From Pelargonium nanum (Eukaryota > Streptophyta > Magnoliopsida > Geraniales > Geraniaceae), in assembly GCA_036897485.1 (NCBI GenBank), contig JAYMTF010002019.1, positions 1-20,042 on the forward strand: a stretch of 20,042 nucleotides of DNA, written 5' to 3'. The position numbers were made by a program, and so were the translations under genes. Each line of letters opens with the position of its first letter. Within the stretch, counting starts at the first letter, position 1. The notes below the pieces were generated by a model. The model was not told the DNA's origin. It saw only the letters and a list, made by a program, of their open reading frames with translations, and made no database searches. This document shows positions 10,100-19,863 of this stretch, in pieces.

Positions 10100-12285
10100 C
10101 TTTTGATTTGCTAAAGTTCCGTTAACTTTTTGATATTTCCCAAAATGCCCCTTAAGGAACCATCCAAAACCAAATGTTACCGTTGGCTCCACAGAGAGCA
10201 GATAGTATTTAATTTTACAACTCAGCTTCCTTTAATTAATGACCACTTCGCAATTTACCCACCAAAGGAAACTATAGATTAATAGTAGTTTGTGTTTGGA
10301 AATGTTAATTATTCCCATTTTGCTTCTTTATTGTTCCAACACTAAAATGTTACTTAATTAGTAACTTTATACCCAGAGTTGAATTCATGAATTCAATTGT
10401 TTTAACTTATAGTAACCGATGAGAATTTTGAAATTTACCATTGACAGAAAAGTAAAATAGTAGTGAGATGTCAATCATGTTTATTTGGTTGACTATTGTT
10501 CAACAGTGACAGTTACTTGTTTTATGAGTTATCATTGACAACACGTGAACTCTATTTAATTAAGTTGACAAACAAACATATATCAGACAGCTAAGCTCTT
10601 ATTAATCTCATGCACGCGACAACTAAGCTCTTATTTGATAAATCACATGATACACTCTTCATGCTTATATGAATTTATGTTATCAATATGACTAGTTAAT
10701 ATGGTGTACATGTAAGGAAATATAGTCATTTTTCAAGAAGAGAATAGATAATTTGAAGTTAACATAAATTGATCATGAGTGTATTTTTTTTTATATACAA
10801 AAATAAGGTGCTCAAGACATTTTGAGAGTGACTTTCTTTAAATGTTTAATTTATAATTTATCATCAACATTTTCAAGATAAATTAGTTAAGAAGTATGGA
10901 GTATATAAGAGAGAGAGAGAGTTTACAAATCAATAAACAAACAAACATTTATTTTAAAGTGGAAGAAATAAAATAATAATTGTAGCATCATCGAAGTTGA
11001 TAATATGTTTTTGTGCTTTTTCCTTCTCTCACGTTGATATATTAGTTACCGATAAACTAATAAGTTATGCTATTTCCTCGTGAAAAACTTTTTATTACTT
11101 TTTTTCCGTCTTAAGATAAGTGACATATACATTTGTAACATATTTAAAAGATATTAACTCTTTTATTATAAAAATGTTATTAATATTTCATGTATAACTA
11201 TTTTTTAAAAACAAAAATATAAGAAAAACAAAACACTTATTTTGAAACGGCAAGGGTATTACTTTCTAAAAGTTATTTTTGATAAACCATAACTAGAATA
11301 GATAAAGCCTTACGGAGGCAAAGAAAGACGCACAACCTTCGCGGAAAAGTGTTCTTACAATCCAGTAACAAAAAATGCAAAGCACCCTCAGCGAGTGAAT
11401 AAGATTACAACTGAAAGCATGTGAATTAACCGAAAGAAGACTAACAAGTTATTTTGGTTAATAGTAGTGTAACAAAAACTTTGCATCAATCTATTTTTAA
11501 GATGTATAAAGACAGTTATAATTTAGTCCTAGAAAGGAGAGAAAGTGAGAAAGTGAGAAGTGAGCAAGTATTTTCATTTTTATCGTATGTATGGGATGAT
11601 ACTTGTGTTGTGTTGTGTTGTGTTGCATGTGTGTGTTGTGGTCCTCTCTGTCTCATTGTATAACACTAACATGTAGCTCTCCATGGCTTCCAATTTCCAT
11701 CCCATTGGACATATTTTATACCTCACATATATAGTCAACCAAACTCTCCTTTTCTAACTTTTAGCTTTAGGTGAGTTTGTGTTTTTTAGCTTTACTTTTT
11801 ATATTTACTAGTGAGAAAAATAGACTACACCAAAATTACTTTTTATCTATAAGTACTTCAAAATGACAAACACCAGCAACATTTTTGTTACTTCACACAT
11901 ATATGTTTATATATATTGTGAAGAGAGAGAAAATAGTTTGTACAAAGAAATATTTGTCATGGGTTTTTTCTTTGAGCTCTTGTCATGGGTTAATTAGTCA
12001 AAGAAGTTATAATAATTTGCTAAAAGTTATCCATACGCTTTCACAAATTTATTAAGATGGATATAAGTAAAATTTAGTGTGGTATTATCTACACATTGAT
12101 TTGACTTAGTTGAAACTAAAAATAATTTAACTCATATTTTTTATTATCTTATAAATATATGACACTTTTATTTTTTAGATATATATTTTTTTGATAGTAG
12201 TAAGGGATACTCAATTTCTAAAACACAAGAAAACTTGAAATGAGAAATTAATAAATTTCATTCAAGTTCAATATTTATAGAAGTT
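10100..12285. other. AT-rich intergenic spacer upstream of the transporter
   Basis: No supported gene. Visible contents are a GA microsatellite (10907-10921), a TTGTG-type microsatellite (about 11602-11625), short repeats of ctaagctcttatt near 10590 and 10623, and a repeat of tgtcatgggtt near 11957 and 11980. An island at about 11290-11440 is less AT-rich than its surroundings but shows no recognisable product on either strand. The 69-codon frame at 11454-11663 runs through the microsatellite and is not credible. Confidence 0.55.
11602..11625 (+). repeat. pentanucleotide microsatellite (TTGTG)n
   Basis: Four to five tandem copies of a ttgtg/tgtgt unit are followed by a short gt run to about 11640. 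A simple sequence repeat of this kind is likely to vary in length between individuals. Confidence 0.8.
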
Positions 12286-14110
12286 TTAAGCAATTGGTAC
12301 TTTTATTAAAGGAACCCGAGAAGGGAAAATAAAAGTACAAACTCTCGAAGAGGGAAAATGAAAGTAACCCAAAACAAATATTGAGTCCTTACACCAAAGA
12401 TCAAAAGAGAAAGAGACAGGACCAGAAATACCCATGCAAGAGAGAAGAGGGAAACTAAAACTTTTGATCTTCATAACCGTCTCCTCAATGCTGGCTGATT
12501 TGGTTTGGAAGAAGAAAGCATTCCGAGCTAGCCGAATATGTCACAATGTCTCTGAAGGAGCGCCAAACAACCTCGAATGTTCCAAGATAAAAGGCATAAC
12601 TCGGGATCGAGACACAAGATGTGGAGATTAATTACGAGTAGGATTTGACTCAATTTCCCTAATCCGCTCAATAACTTATGATTCAGGACCCCGGGCTAGA
12701 GCACCCAAATCTTTGCAAAAGTCCCAAAAAGTTGTTGCCGGTTTCGTTGGAGAGGAATCACATATGTCTGCATGGCTTGCATGGTGATGACCAAGCATGC
12801 GTTTCGGTGGTGGGAGAGCAGTCGAGGTCAGCCTGGGACATAGTGTGTTGATATGCAATGAGAGGATGCGCAGATTAGGTAGTTCTGAAATAATTGCCTA
12901 TGATGAAGATGGAATAGCAATATTGATCGGCTAAAAAGATAAGAGCGTCATCACCTTTAGGGATGTTTAAGTTGTGTGAGCTCGAGATTGGAGCAGAAAC
13001 AGGCCCAACGACTACATCACCCTAAGCGTTTGAAAAAAAAAATCGCTCCGTGAGGAAGCACAAGATGGACTGGCCGGTTTCGAGTTGACCGCGACGGACG
13101 GAGTATAATAGGGTTGTGGGCTGATAGGCTCGAAGCAGGAGAAATTTGAAATGCTTACTAGGGACTCATTACACCAAGTGTGAACAGGTAATCCGCGAAT
13201 CGAAACCCAGCAAAATCCCCCCCCCCCCTCTCGGGGCTTGAATTAACCCAAATTCTTGAAGAAACCATTGAGAAAGCCAAGACCAATTTAAGCTCTCCAT
13301 GGCTTGTAGTGTGCTTTCATCTGGGAATGAGAGATTGAAGACTCGACTAGTCAAACAATGAACAGAGATATCAAGAACACTCTCAGGCATGAACCTGTGA
13401 TGAAGATATATCACAAAGACGTCTTCCTTTGATACTGCCAAAACGTTCTAGCGAAACTTGTCCGGTAGTGATGAGGAAAGAGACCCAGGGAACTGGGCAT
13501 GAAAGCGAGACTCAGACCACAACGAAGAACCGTATACAGTATTACGAAAAAGAAACACTCTGAATATCTCGGTTCTTGTACTGACCCTATTTGCGATCAA
13601 GAGGAAAAGTGATATTCCGTTTAGGAGGCCTCGCGACTCTCTATCTAGAGTGGCAGCCATTGGCCGAAGAATTCGTCGCCTCCATGGAGAAGTGATTCGA
13701 TCGTTGCACTGCATACGTTGCAGGTAGGGAAGGTCTCGAGTTTGATGTCATCACTACTGGGGAGTGATTCTGATTGGAAGAACGCTTAGCCCATGTACAT
13801 AAAGGCGTCTATTGGAGAGGAAAGCCTCATTCATGATTATGATGATCCTCGAAGCCTCTGCATAATTTTCAAGAGTTACAAAACCATATCTCTAGCCTCT
13901 ACCATTAGGGTTTTTTGGAACACGACACCCAAGCACATTTGATTTACGCCGAAATATATTCTCTATCCACCGAGAACATACAGTGGGATTGCCAACATAA
14001 AAAATAGGATGAGGGGAGCGATGAGGTTGACCAAGGATGGAGGCCGCGGACGCTGCTGCTCTACTACCACCACTGGCCGGCTAGGTCTTTCAAAATTCTT
14101 AAGCATCGTC
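12286..14110 (-). mobile_element. decayed LINE fragment with an RRM-type ORF1 and the start of ORF2; 3' part missing
   Basis: Read on the minus strand. At 14007-13770 an RRM-like domain shows FYVGN (RNP2-like), RYGFVTLE (RNP1-like) and LSNRRLYV, broken by TAG at 13892-13894. Further on, KEDVFVIYLHHRF and a W-x2-W segment (13441-13240), then after a run of ten C/G the motif WVSIRGLPVHTW, match the linker and DUF4283-like part of plant LINE ORF1 proteins. FWDFCKDLG near 12690-12720 resembles an ORF1 C-terminus. ORF2 then begins with LLSWNIRG (12570-12587 encodes SWNIRG), followed in other frames by FFFQTKSASIEE and LWCKDSIFVLGYF, the opening of an APE-type endonuclease. Nothing after about 12286 fits a LINE: no reverse transcriptase and no tail. 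Several stops and frame changes make it inactive. The domain order is the main support; single motifs are weak. Confidence 0.65.
13770..14007 (-). pseudogene. RRM domain remnant of LINE ORF1
   Basis: The translated minus strand runs from IFYVGN through an alpha-1-like WIENIFRR, GCRVPKNPNGRG, a TAG stop, then RYGFVTLENYAEA and LSNRRLYV. This is the beta-alpha-beta-beta-alpha-beta order of an RRM with both RNP motifs recognisable. In plants an RRM in front of a DUF4283-like region is known from one group of LINE ORF1 proteins, sometimes mis-annotated as SR splicing factors. The downstream LINE-like motifs make the LINE reading more likely than a broken splicing-factor gene. Confidence 0.6.
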
Positions 14111-14424
14111 AGCTCTCCATCACATCTCCATTAGTGAACAGAGCAAGCGGATCTGATGGTTGTTTATAGAATTTGATGTAAAATGATAAAAGAAAATTCC
14201 AAGCTAGTAGACTATAGTGGAGTAAATTAAGGGAAATGAAAGAACAAATATTTATAATAATAATTAAAAATCAGTGGAGGCAGCATGTAAGTTTGTAATC
14301 CTATTCGTATTTGTTAATTTTTTGTAGTCAAACTTTATTGTTCCAATCTTTTTCCTTTTTTGAAAAAATATTTAAAACTAGTCTATTTGTCATGTTCTGC
14401 TTATTATAATAATCTTGACATAGT
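14111..14424. other. AT-rich spacer between the two LINEs
   Basis: No gene is visible. The first tens of bases may be the 5' leader of the RRM-type LINE. The rest is AT-rich and was joined directly to the sequence now at 19667 onward before the larger LINE inserted. Confidence 0.5.
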
Positions 14425-14436
14425 GGTTGATAAGTT
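14425..14436. repeat. LINE target-site duplication, left copy
   Basis: The 12-mer ggttgataagtt matches 19655-19666 exactly. Its last two T could instead belong to the tail, so the duplication is 10-12 bp. It abuts the poly(T) that represents the LINE's A tail. Confidence 0.8.
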
Positions 14437-14467
14437 TTTTTTTTTTTTTTATCAAAATTGTTGTAGT

Positions 14468-14473
14468 TTTATT
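14468..14473 (-). terminator. LINE polyadenylation signal AATAAA overlapping the ORF2 stop
   Basis: Reading the minus strand, the ORF2 stop TAA (14474-14472) runs straight into AATAAA (14473-14468). The A tail begins only about 20 nt later, so the 3' UTR is minimal. Confidence 0.6.
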
Positions 14474-14856
14474 AATTCAAATAATCAGCAGAAAAAAGAT
14501 GCATAATCGGTATTGGACAATTGTCGCCAAACCAACCCGAAGGACCTGACACAGAATCAGTGGACCTAGAAATGCAATGCGCCACATAATTCGCATATCT
14601 ACGAATAAAAGTAAAATCGATACTAGTAAAACGATCAGCTAAAGATAATATATCTCGGATAATAAGACCAAAGGCACTGGGACCCTCCCCTCTAGTCTTA
14701 AAAGCAGTAACCACTACACTCGAGTCCGACTCCACCTGCAACCCGTCCTAGCCACGCGCATCGATCCAACTTAACGCTTCACGAATAGACATCGCTTCAG
14801 CAACCTTCGGATCAAGAAAACCAGCCCAACCCACACGACCGCCACCCCAACACTGA

Positions 14857-14890
14857 CCCCTCCAGTCCCGGACTACCCAGCCGCCGCCGG
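14857..14890. repeat. 34-bp direct repeat inside the RNase H region, copy 1
   Basis: Matches 14930-14963 at 31 of 34 positions, offset 73 bp. Two of the three differences are C/T. On the minus strand both copies encode the RNase H stretch WVV(R/Q)DWRG, so part of the domain start is present twice. Because 73 is not a multiple of three, the duplication changes the reading frame. Confidence 0.75.
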
Positions 14891-14929
14891 ACCTACCCAG
14901 CTCCTCAAAAATTGCCCCATCACCACCGC

Positions 14930-14963
14930 CCCCTCCAGTCCTGGACTACCCAGCCGTCGCCGC
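14930..14963. repeat. 34-bp direct repeat inside the RNase H region, copy 2
   Basis: Partner of the repeat at 14857-14890. This copy is upstream in the LINE's sense. Confidence 0.75.
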
Positions 14964-17900
14964 TGATGCCAGACACTGCACACAGCTGAAGAAGAAGCCA
15001 CACGTCGCCGGTCCGTGTGATTTGCTCGGGCTTGAGACCAGGTCTGCAGCATCCCAGTGACCATGGAGATAACCTCCGATTCGAGCTTCCATTTACCAGT
15101 CCATACGCCATCGTTACGGACCTTCCAAATACCCCAAGTAACATAAATAGACTTAACAGCCAAATCTGGATTACCCCCTCCCAACATATCAGAAAACCAT
15201 TGCCAACAACTCAAAGCAAAACTACAATGTAGGAGAACATGAAGAATAGATTCATCACCAACCTTACATCTTGTGCATGTTGCATCACTGACCACACGCT
15301 TCGACCGGAGCCTCTCCAACACCGGCCAACAACCGGTGATTGCCCGCCACATAAAGTGTTTTATTTTTACTCGAGCTGTCAATGACCAGAAAGACACTAA
15401 CAGAGGGAAGTAAGGACCTGTAACTAGTACGAACCGAATACTCACCCAAAGGCATATGTTTCTACATCCAAACATCTGAAACAGTTAGATTACTTAACGG
15501 AATCTTCACAATCTCACGCCATGAAGGATTCGTAAATACTAATTGCAGTCTCGACACATCCCACCCTCCCGTCACAGGATCCTGAAGCTCCGCCACCTTC
15601 AAGTCATCAATCTCATCTTGATGCACATCAACCCTCAAACTAGGGACATGATCAAGAAGAGTCGGCACCCATGGATCATGGAGAGCCCGAATAGAAGTCC
15701 CAGTCCCAACCTGTTTCACACAACCCGACATCAAAACAGCTTAAGCCGCTCTCATACTCCTCTACACGAAGCTCGGGCAGCTGCCCAAAGGATCCGAAAA
15801 AGCAGACGAAGATGGAAAGCATTTTGCCTTGAATGCTTTGCTAAATAATGAATTAGAAGCCACTTCCGATCTCCATAGTTGCTTACCCAATAGGGCGACA
15901 TTAAAATCAGTAAGATAACAGAAACCCAGCCCACCCTCCATCTTGTGAGAGCAAAGACGCTTCCAAGAACGCCAATGAATACCTTTCGGGTTACGACCAC
16001 CCGACCTCCACCAGTAGGCAGTATGAATAGATTTAATTTCAGTACAAATGGATTGAGGAATAAGATAAATACCCATAGTATATGCCGGAATGGTTTGAGC
16101 TACAACTTTAATAAACACTTCATTACCTCCCTTCGACAATGTCTTCACGTTCCACGCTGAAACTCGAGAGCGAATACGGTCCACAATTTTGTTTGCCAAT
16201 CAAACCCTCTGCCCTCCCATACTCACTGGAACCCCAAGATATTTTTTAAAAGCATCAACTTGTACAACTCCCAATGAGATAGTAATAGCCGATCTGTCCA
16301 CTTCCGGCGTGTTCGGGCTGAAATACAAGGAGGACTTCTGAAAATTAATTCGCTGCCTTGACCCCCGTTCATATTCGATCAAAACCCTCCTAACCGCCTC
16401 AACTTCCGACTCCACTGCTCAAAGAAATAGTAAGGCATCGTCCGCAAACAGCAAATGCAAAATGCCCGGAGCGTCTCGAGCAACCCAGCAGCCATGAATG
16501 TGACCCTGCTGCTCCGCCACCTTTAAAAAAGTCAACAAACCCTCTCTCCGGCGTTATCATTCTTGAAAGATTATTCTCAAAATCAACCCGGAACCGAACT
16601 GTGCAAACACAACTCATCACAAGCTCAACCCAAACTGGACTAAAGCCCAAAGCTAGCATCATTTTTTTTCCAGAAATACTCATTCCACGCTATCGTAAGC
16701 CTTGGCCATGTCGAGTTTCAAAGCCGCCCAGCACGATGGACCAACCGTTTTCCTGTGTATGCAATGAAAAACCTCATTTGCAATACAAATGTTGTCGGAT
16801 ACCAAGCGTCCCGGTAAGAAAGCACTCTGCGAGTCCGATATTATTTCCTGGAGAATAGGTTTTAATCTGTTAGCAATAGCTTTGGAAACTAATTTATAAA
16901 TAATATTGCACAAAGCAATTGGCATAAGGTCACCAACCGAAACTGGGGACTGTTTTTTCGGAAGTAAACCCAAATTTGTATCATTCATCGAACTCGGGGA
17001 TCTCGTTCCCTTCAGAACCTGCAAACAAGTACGTGTAACCTCAGGACCGATTACATGCTAATAATTTTGATAAAACACGTGAGTTAAACCATCCGTCCTC
17101 GGCGCTTTATCCGGATACATCGACGAGAGAGCAAACTTAATATCCTCATCCGTAAAATCAGCTAACAGTGACTCATTATGAAAAGGAGTTACCTTAGTCT
17201 GGACATGCTGAGTAATAGTCTCATAATCCGATCCAGATGACTGAAATTTATGCATAAAATGATTAGCCATCATGTCTTTAATTTCCTTATCTCCTTCAAG
17301 ACTAACACCCTCTCGGTCTTGTAATTTTTCGATCGAATTCCATTGCTTCTGAGATGAAGCCGAGTGATGAAAAAATATAAAGTTACAATCACCCTCTGCC
17401 AGCCACAGCGCCTTCGAGCTTTGCCTCCAAAACATTTCCTGTTTATGCAGTAGTTGTAAATAGTCTGCAAGCGCCTCCTCTGCCAACCGTCGCCCGAAGT
17501 CGTCCATTCGAGAGTTTAGCCTCTCCAGCTTGCGATATGCTGCCTTAACATCCTTATTAAAACTGAACACCGAAGACCTCCCCCAATCAGCTAGGGTCTG
17601 ACCACAATTTGAAATACAATCAAGCACATCTTGTCCCTACCAATTTTCACGAACCGTACGTTTACAATTTGGATCCTCCAACCAAATATTTTCAAACCGA
17701 AAACGATAACGTTTAGAAGTACATGTACTTACCGGGGAGACAAATATAGGACAGTGATCCGAAGTTGAGAATTTCAAGTTCTGCAACTTCCACCCCTCGA
17801 ATTTCTCTTTCCAAATATCCTAGCAAATAACACGGTCCAACCGCTCTTCAATTTGAATATTTACTCCCGAACCACGTCGCCAAGTAAAATCATAGCCCTC

Positions 17901-18424
17901 ATAAACGATGTTTGAGAGTCCTGAATTAGACATCGCATTCACGAATCCCGAAATCAAAGTCAAAGATTGAGGGTTTCCGCCTCTCTTCTCTGACGAACAC
18001 GTTATATCGTTAAAGTCTCCCAAACAAATCCACGGAAGGCTCAACCTAAGATCCAAACTTCTAAGCCAATCCCAAGACTGAACACGACAAGTCCTATCGG
18101 GTTCACCATAGAAACCCGTAACTGTCCAAACTCCCCACTTTTTCATAGAAATTTTAACATCAATGTAAAACTTCGAACTGCCCAACAAGGATACTTGGAC
18201 TCGATCAGCCCATAATAAGGCCAAGCCGCCGCTGCTCCCCTGGTAATCCAGTGCATAACAACCTTGCATCCCAATTTTCTTTTGAACCAATTCGAGCTCT
18301 ATTCTATCTCGTTTAGTTTCCATTAAGAACACCGAATCAGCCATTTTTTCCTACACTAACACGCGCATGGCTTGAACTGTGCGCGGGTTGCCCATCCCAC
18401 GACATTTCCAAGAAAGAAAACTCA

Positions 18425-19411
18425 TTAATCCGGGCGGGTCTTCTCCTGGAGACCCGCCGATGACCCATTTTTTGAACCACTTCCAAGCACATCATCCACT
18501 ACCAACCCTCTCTTGCGTTTAGCCACCAAATTTAGTTCAAGATCCTGCTCATGCTGGCTTGATGAAGCTTCAAATTTCTTGTGTGCAGAAATGACTAGTA
18601 GCCATGGAACATCCAACCCTGGCCTGATCCATGTGTCCCCCACCGTCGAACGCCGACCTTTCGGAGCTTTGATATTTGCTCCAAAATTCATCACCACTCC
18701 TGGGTTTGGATCAGCAAGAAACCCAGCACAGTTGGACTCGATATGCCTTATACACCCACAATAATAACAATGAATTGTGAGCTTTTCATACTGAAATGTA
18801 ACATCAGTACTCCCAATACCAAGGATGTTGATACAAACCTTCTTACGAATGGGCTTACGAACGTTAAATAACACCCGAATACATGCATACGAGTTCCACC
18901 GCTCCCTAAAGTTCAACGGATCCAGTTTGACAAAAGAGCCAAGGACATTCCCCAAATCCTTACAAATCTTCTCAGATACATAACCCTTCGGAATGCCTCT
19001 TACTTGCACCCACATCCCCAACTTCCAGAGTTCAACCGAAGAAGGATGCTCACCGACCTCCAACTGCTTGAGGAGTAAAGCATGCCCATTGTGTACCTAT
19101 GGATCATCATTCAATACCCCTTTAGCGTCTTCCTCTCCAAAGAATTCGAACAAATAACGGTCTTTGCTTCCTCGACCCCCGTTCTGACCTCCAACCTCAG
19201 AAGTATTAACCCACATGACCGGTCTCCATGACCCTGCCATCATTTGATGCATATTCGAAAAGTTTATCCGTGCTTCCGTTAAAAACCTTTTGACCAAACT
19301 CCATACTTTCCCTACCCGCCGATCCATTGGAAGCTCATCCTTTCCATAGTCCAGCACCACATCATCTTCATTCAGAGTAATACTATCCAGATCTCGCATA
19401 ACTGCCTCCAT
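18425..19411 (-). pseudogene. LINE ORF1 pseudogene (DUF4283-like, CCHC zinc knuckle)
   Basis: ORF1 supplies the RNA-binding gag-like protein of the LINE particle. The likely start is ATG at 19411-19409 (MEAVMRDLDSITLNEDD), which resembles usual plant ORF1 starts; an in-frame ATG at 19444-19442 is an alternative. One in-frame TAG at 19097-19099, in a place where relatives usually have Trp, interrupts an otherwise open frame that ends with TAA at 18425-18427. The mid region (VHNGHALLLKQLEVGE, WVQVRGIPKGYVSEKI) fits the DUF4283 family. A knuckle C-x2-C-x4-H-x4-C lies at 18769-18728. The C-terminus holds a basic KRKRG stretch. About 328 residues, normal for the group. Confidence 0.85.
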
Positions 19412-19654
19412 TGCACCCTGTTCCCTTTGATTTTTCACGCTCATAACGACTACAACTGTGCACACAACTTCCACATAGAGAACCAAAACGGACCAGCAAC
19501 TTCCAACCAACTGTGACAATAAACGTCGTCGTCAATATCTCAAAAAACCCTAGAAACCTTAAAAATCCTAGACTTGCCTTCAAAGACAAGACACCCTTTC
19601 AGAGAGAGAGAAAGCCCGCTCTTTAGTTAATTTTGAGAAATCATTTTTGTTAAG

Positions 19655-19666
19655 GGTTGATAAGTT
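19655..19666. repeat. LINE target-site duplication, right copy
   Basis: The 12-mer ggttgataagtt, identical to 14425-14436, immediately follows the LINE's 5' end. Removing the element and one copy restores a continuous AT-rich sequence. Confidence 0.8.
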
Positions 19667-19855
19667 AATTCAAAAGTCAACATTTATAAGTAAATTTAAT
19701 GACAATAGATAAAAGAGTGCAAGGAAGGAATGAAATTAATTGAAATTTCCATGTCTGTCTACCAATAACATGCACGAATTTAACATACAAATGAATTTAC
19801 AATATTTATTGTTGATTCTGGCCATTGAATTCATATTTGAACATTCATTAATACC
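19667..19855. other. AT-rich flank right of the LINE
   Basis: No coding frame or RNA gene seen. This is the continuation of the pre-insertion sequence that now ends at 14424 on the other side. Confidence 0.5.
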
Positions 19856-19863
19856 AAGGCATG

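Larger units (their letters stand above)
14472..18425 (-). pseudogene. LINE ORF2 pseudogene: endonuclease, reverse transcriptase, zf-RVT, RNase H
   Basis: The start is ATG at 18425-18423, overlapping the ORF1 stop as TAATG; it opens MSFLSWKCRGMGNP, the usual endonuclease start with Asn changed to Lys (WKCRG for WNCRG). Then come LMETKR, the GDFND motif near 18010 and SDHCPIF near 17760, all endonuclease motifs. The reverse transcriptase has QSAFLPGR (about 16820), LDMAKAYDSVE up to 16683 (motif A) and FADD (16437-16448, motif C); the QGDPLSP-type block between them is absent. zf-RVT lies at 15224-15370 (CTRC, HVLLHC). RNase H follows, with AEAMSIREAL and VESDSSVV near 14790-14720, ending at TAA 14472-14474. 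In-frame stops: TAG 18351, 17820, 17637, 17058, 15762, 15462, 14748; TGA 16680, 16419, 16200; TAA 15741 (lower coordinates given). The frame is constant except for an excursion at about 16672-16545 and changes between about 15440 and 14870. Confidence 0.9.
14437..19654 (-). mobile_element. full-length but inactive L1-clade LINE retrotransposon
   Basis: The element is about 5.2 kb, transcribed on the minus strand. Order: 5' leader (19654-19445, with a CT-rich tract), ORF1 (gag-like, CCHC knuckle), ORF2 (APE endonuclease, reverse transcriptase, zf-RVT, RNase H), a very short 3' UTR with AATAAA (14473-14468) overlapping the ORF2 stop, then TTTTGAT and an A run of 14-16. It is flanked by 12-bp target duplications at 14425-14436 and 19655-19666. 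The RNase H end is typical of many plant L1 elements. It moved by target-primed reverse transcription. Twelve premature stops, a lost reverse transcriptase block and frame changes show it cannot move now, though an RNA could in principle still be made. Confidence 0.9.

Noticed and set aside
11454..11663. 69-codon open frame, plus strand
   Set aside because: Its end is a translated TTGTG microsatellite; no motif and no coding context.
13770..14007. Cellular SR-type splicing factor pseudogene
   Set aside because: The RRM is followed by DUF4283-like and LINE endonuclease-like motifs in order on the same strand; LINE ORF1 explains all of it.
15945..16160. Plus-strand frames across the LINE (also 15017-15232, 15543-15848, 16601-16858, 18513-18764)
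   Set aside because: All are antisense to LINE ORF1/ORF2, whose motifs lie on the minus strand.
14472..19411. LINE still able to move
   Set aside because: Twelve premature stops, WKCRG in place of WNCRG and loss of a reverse transcriptase block rule this out for self-encoded activity.
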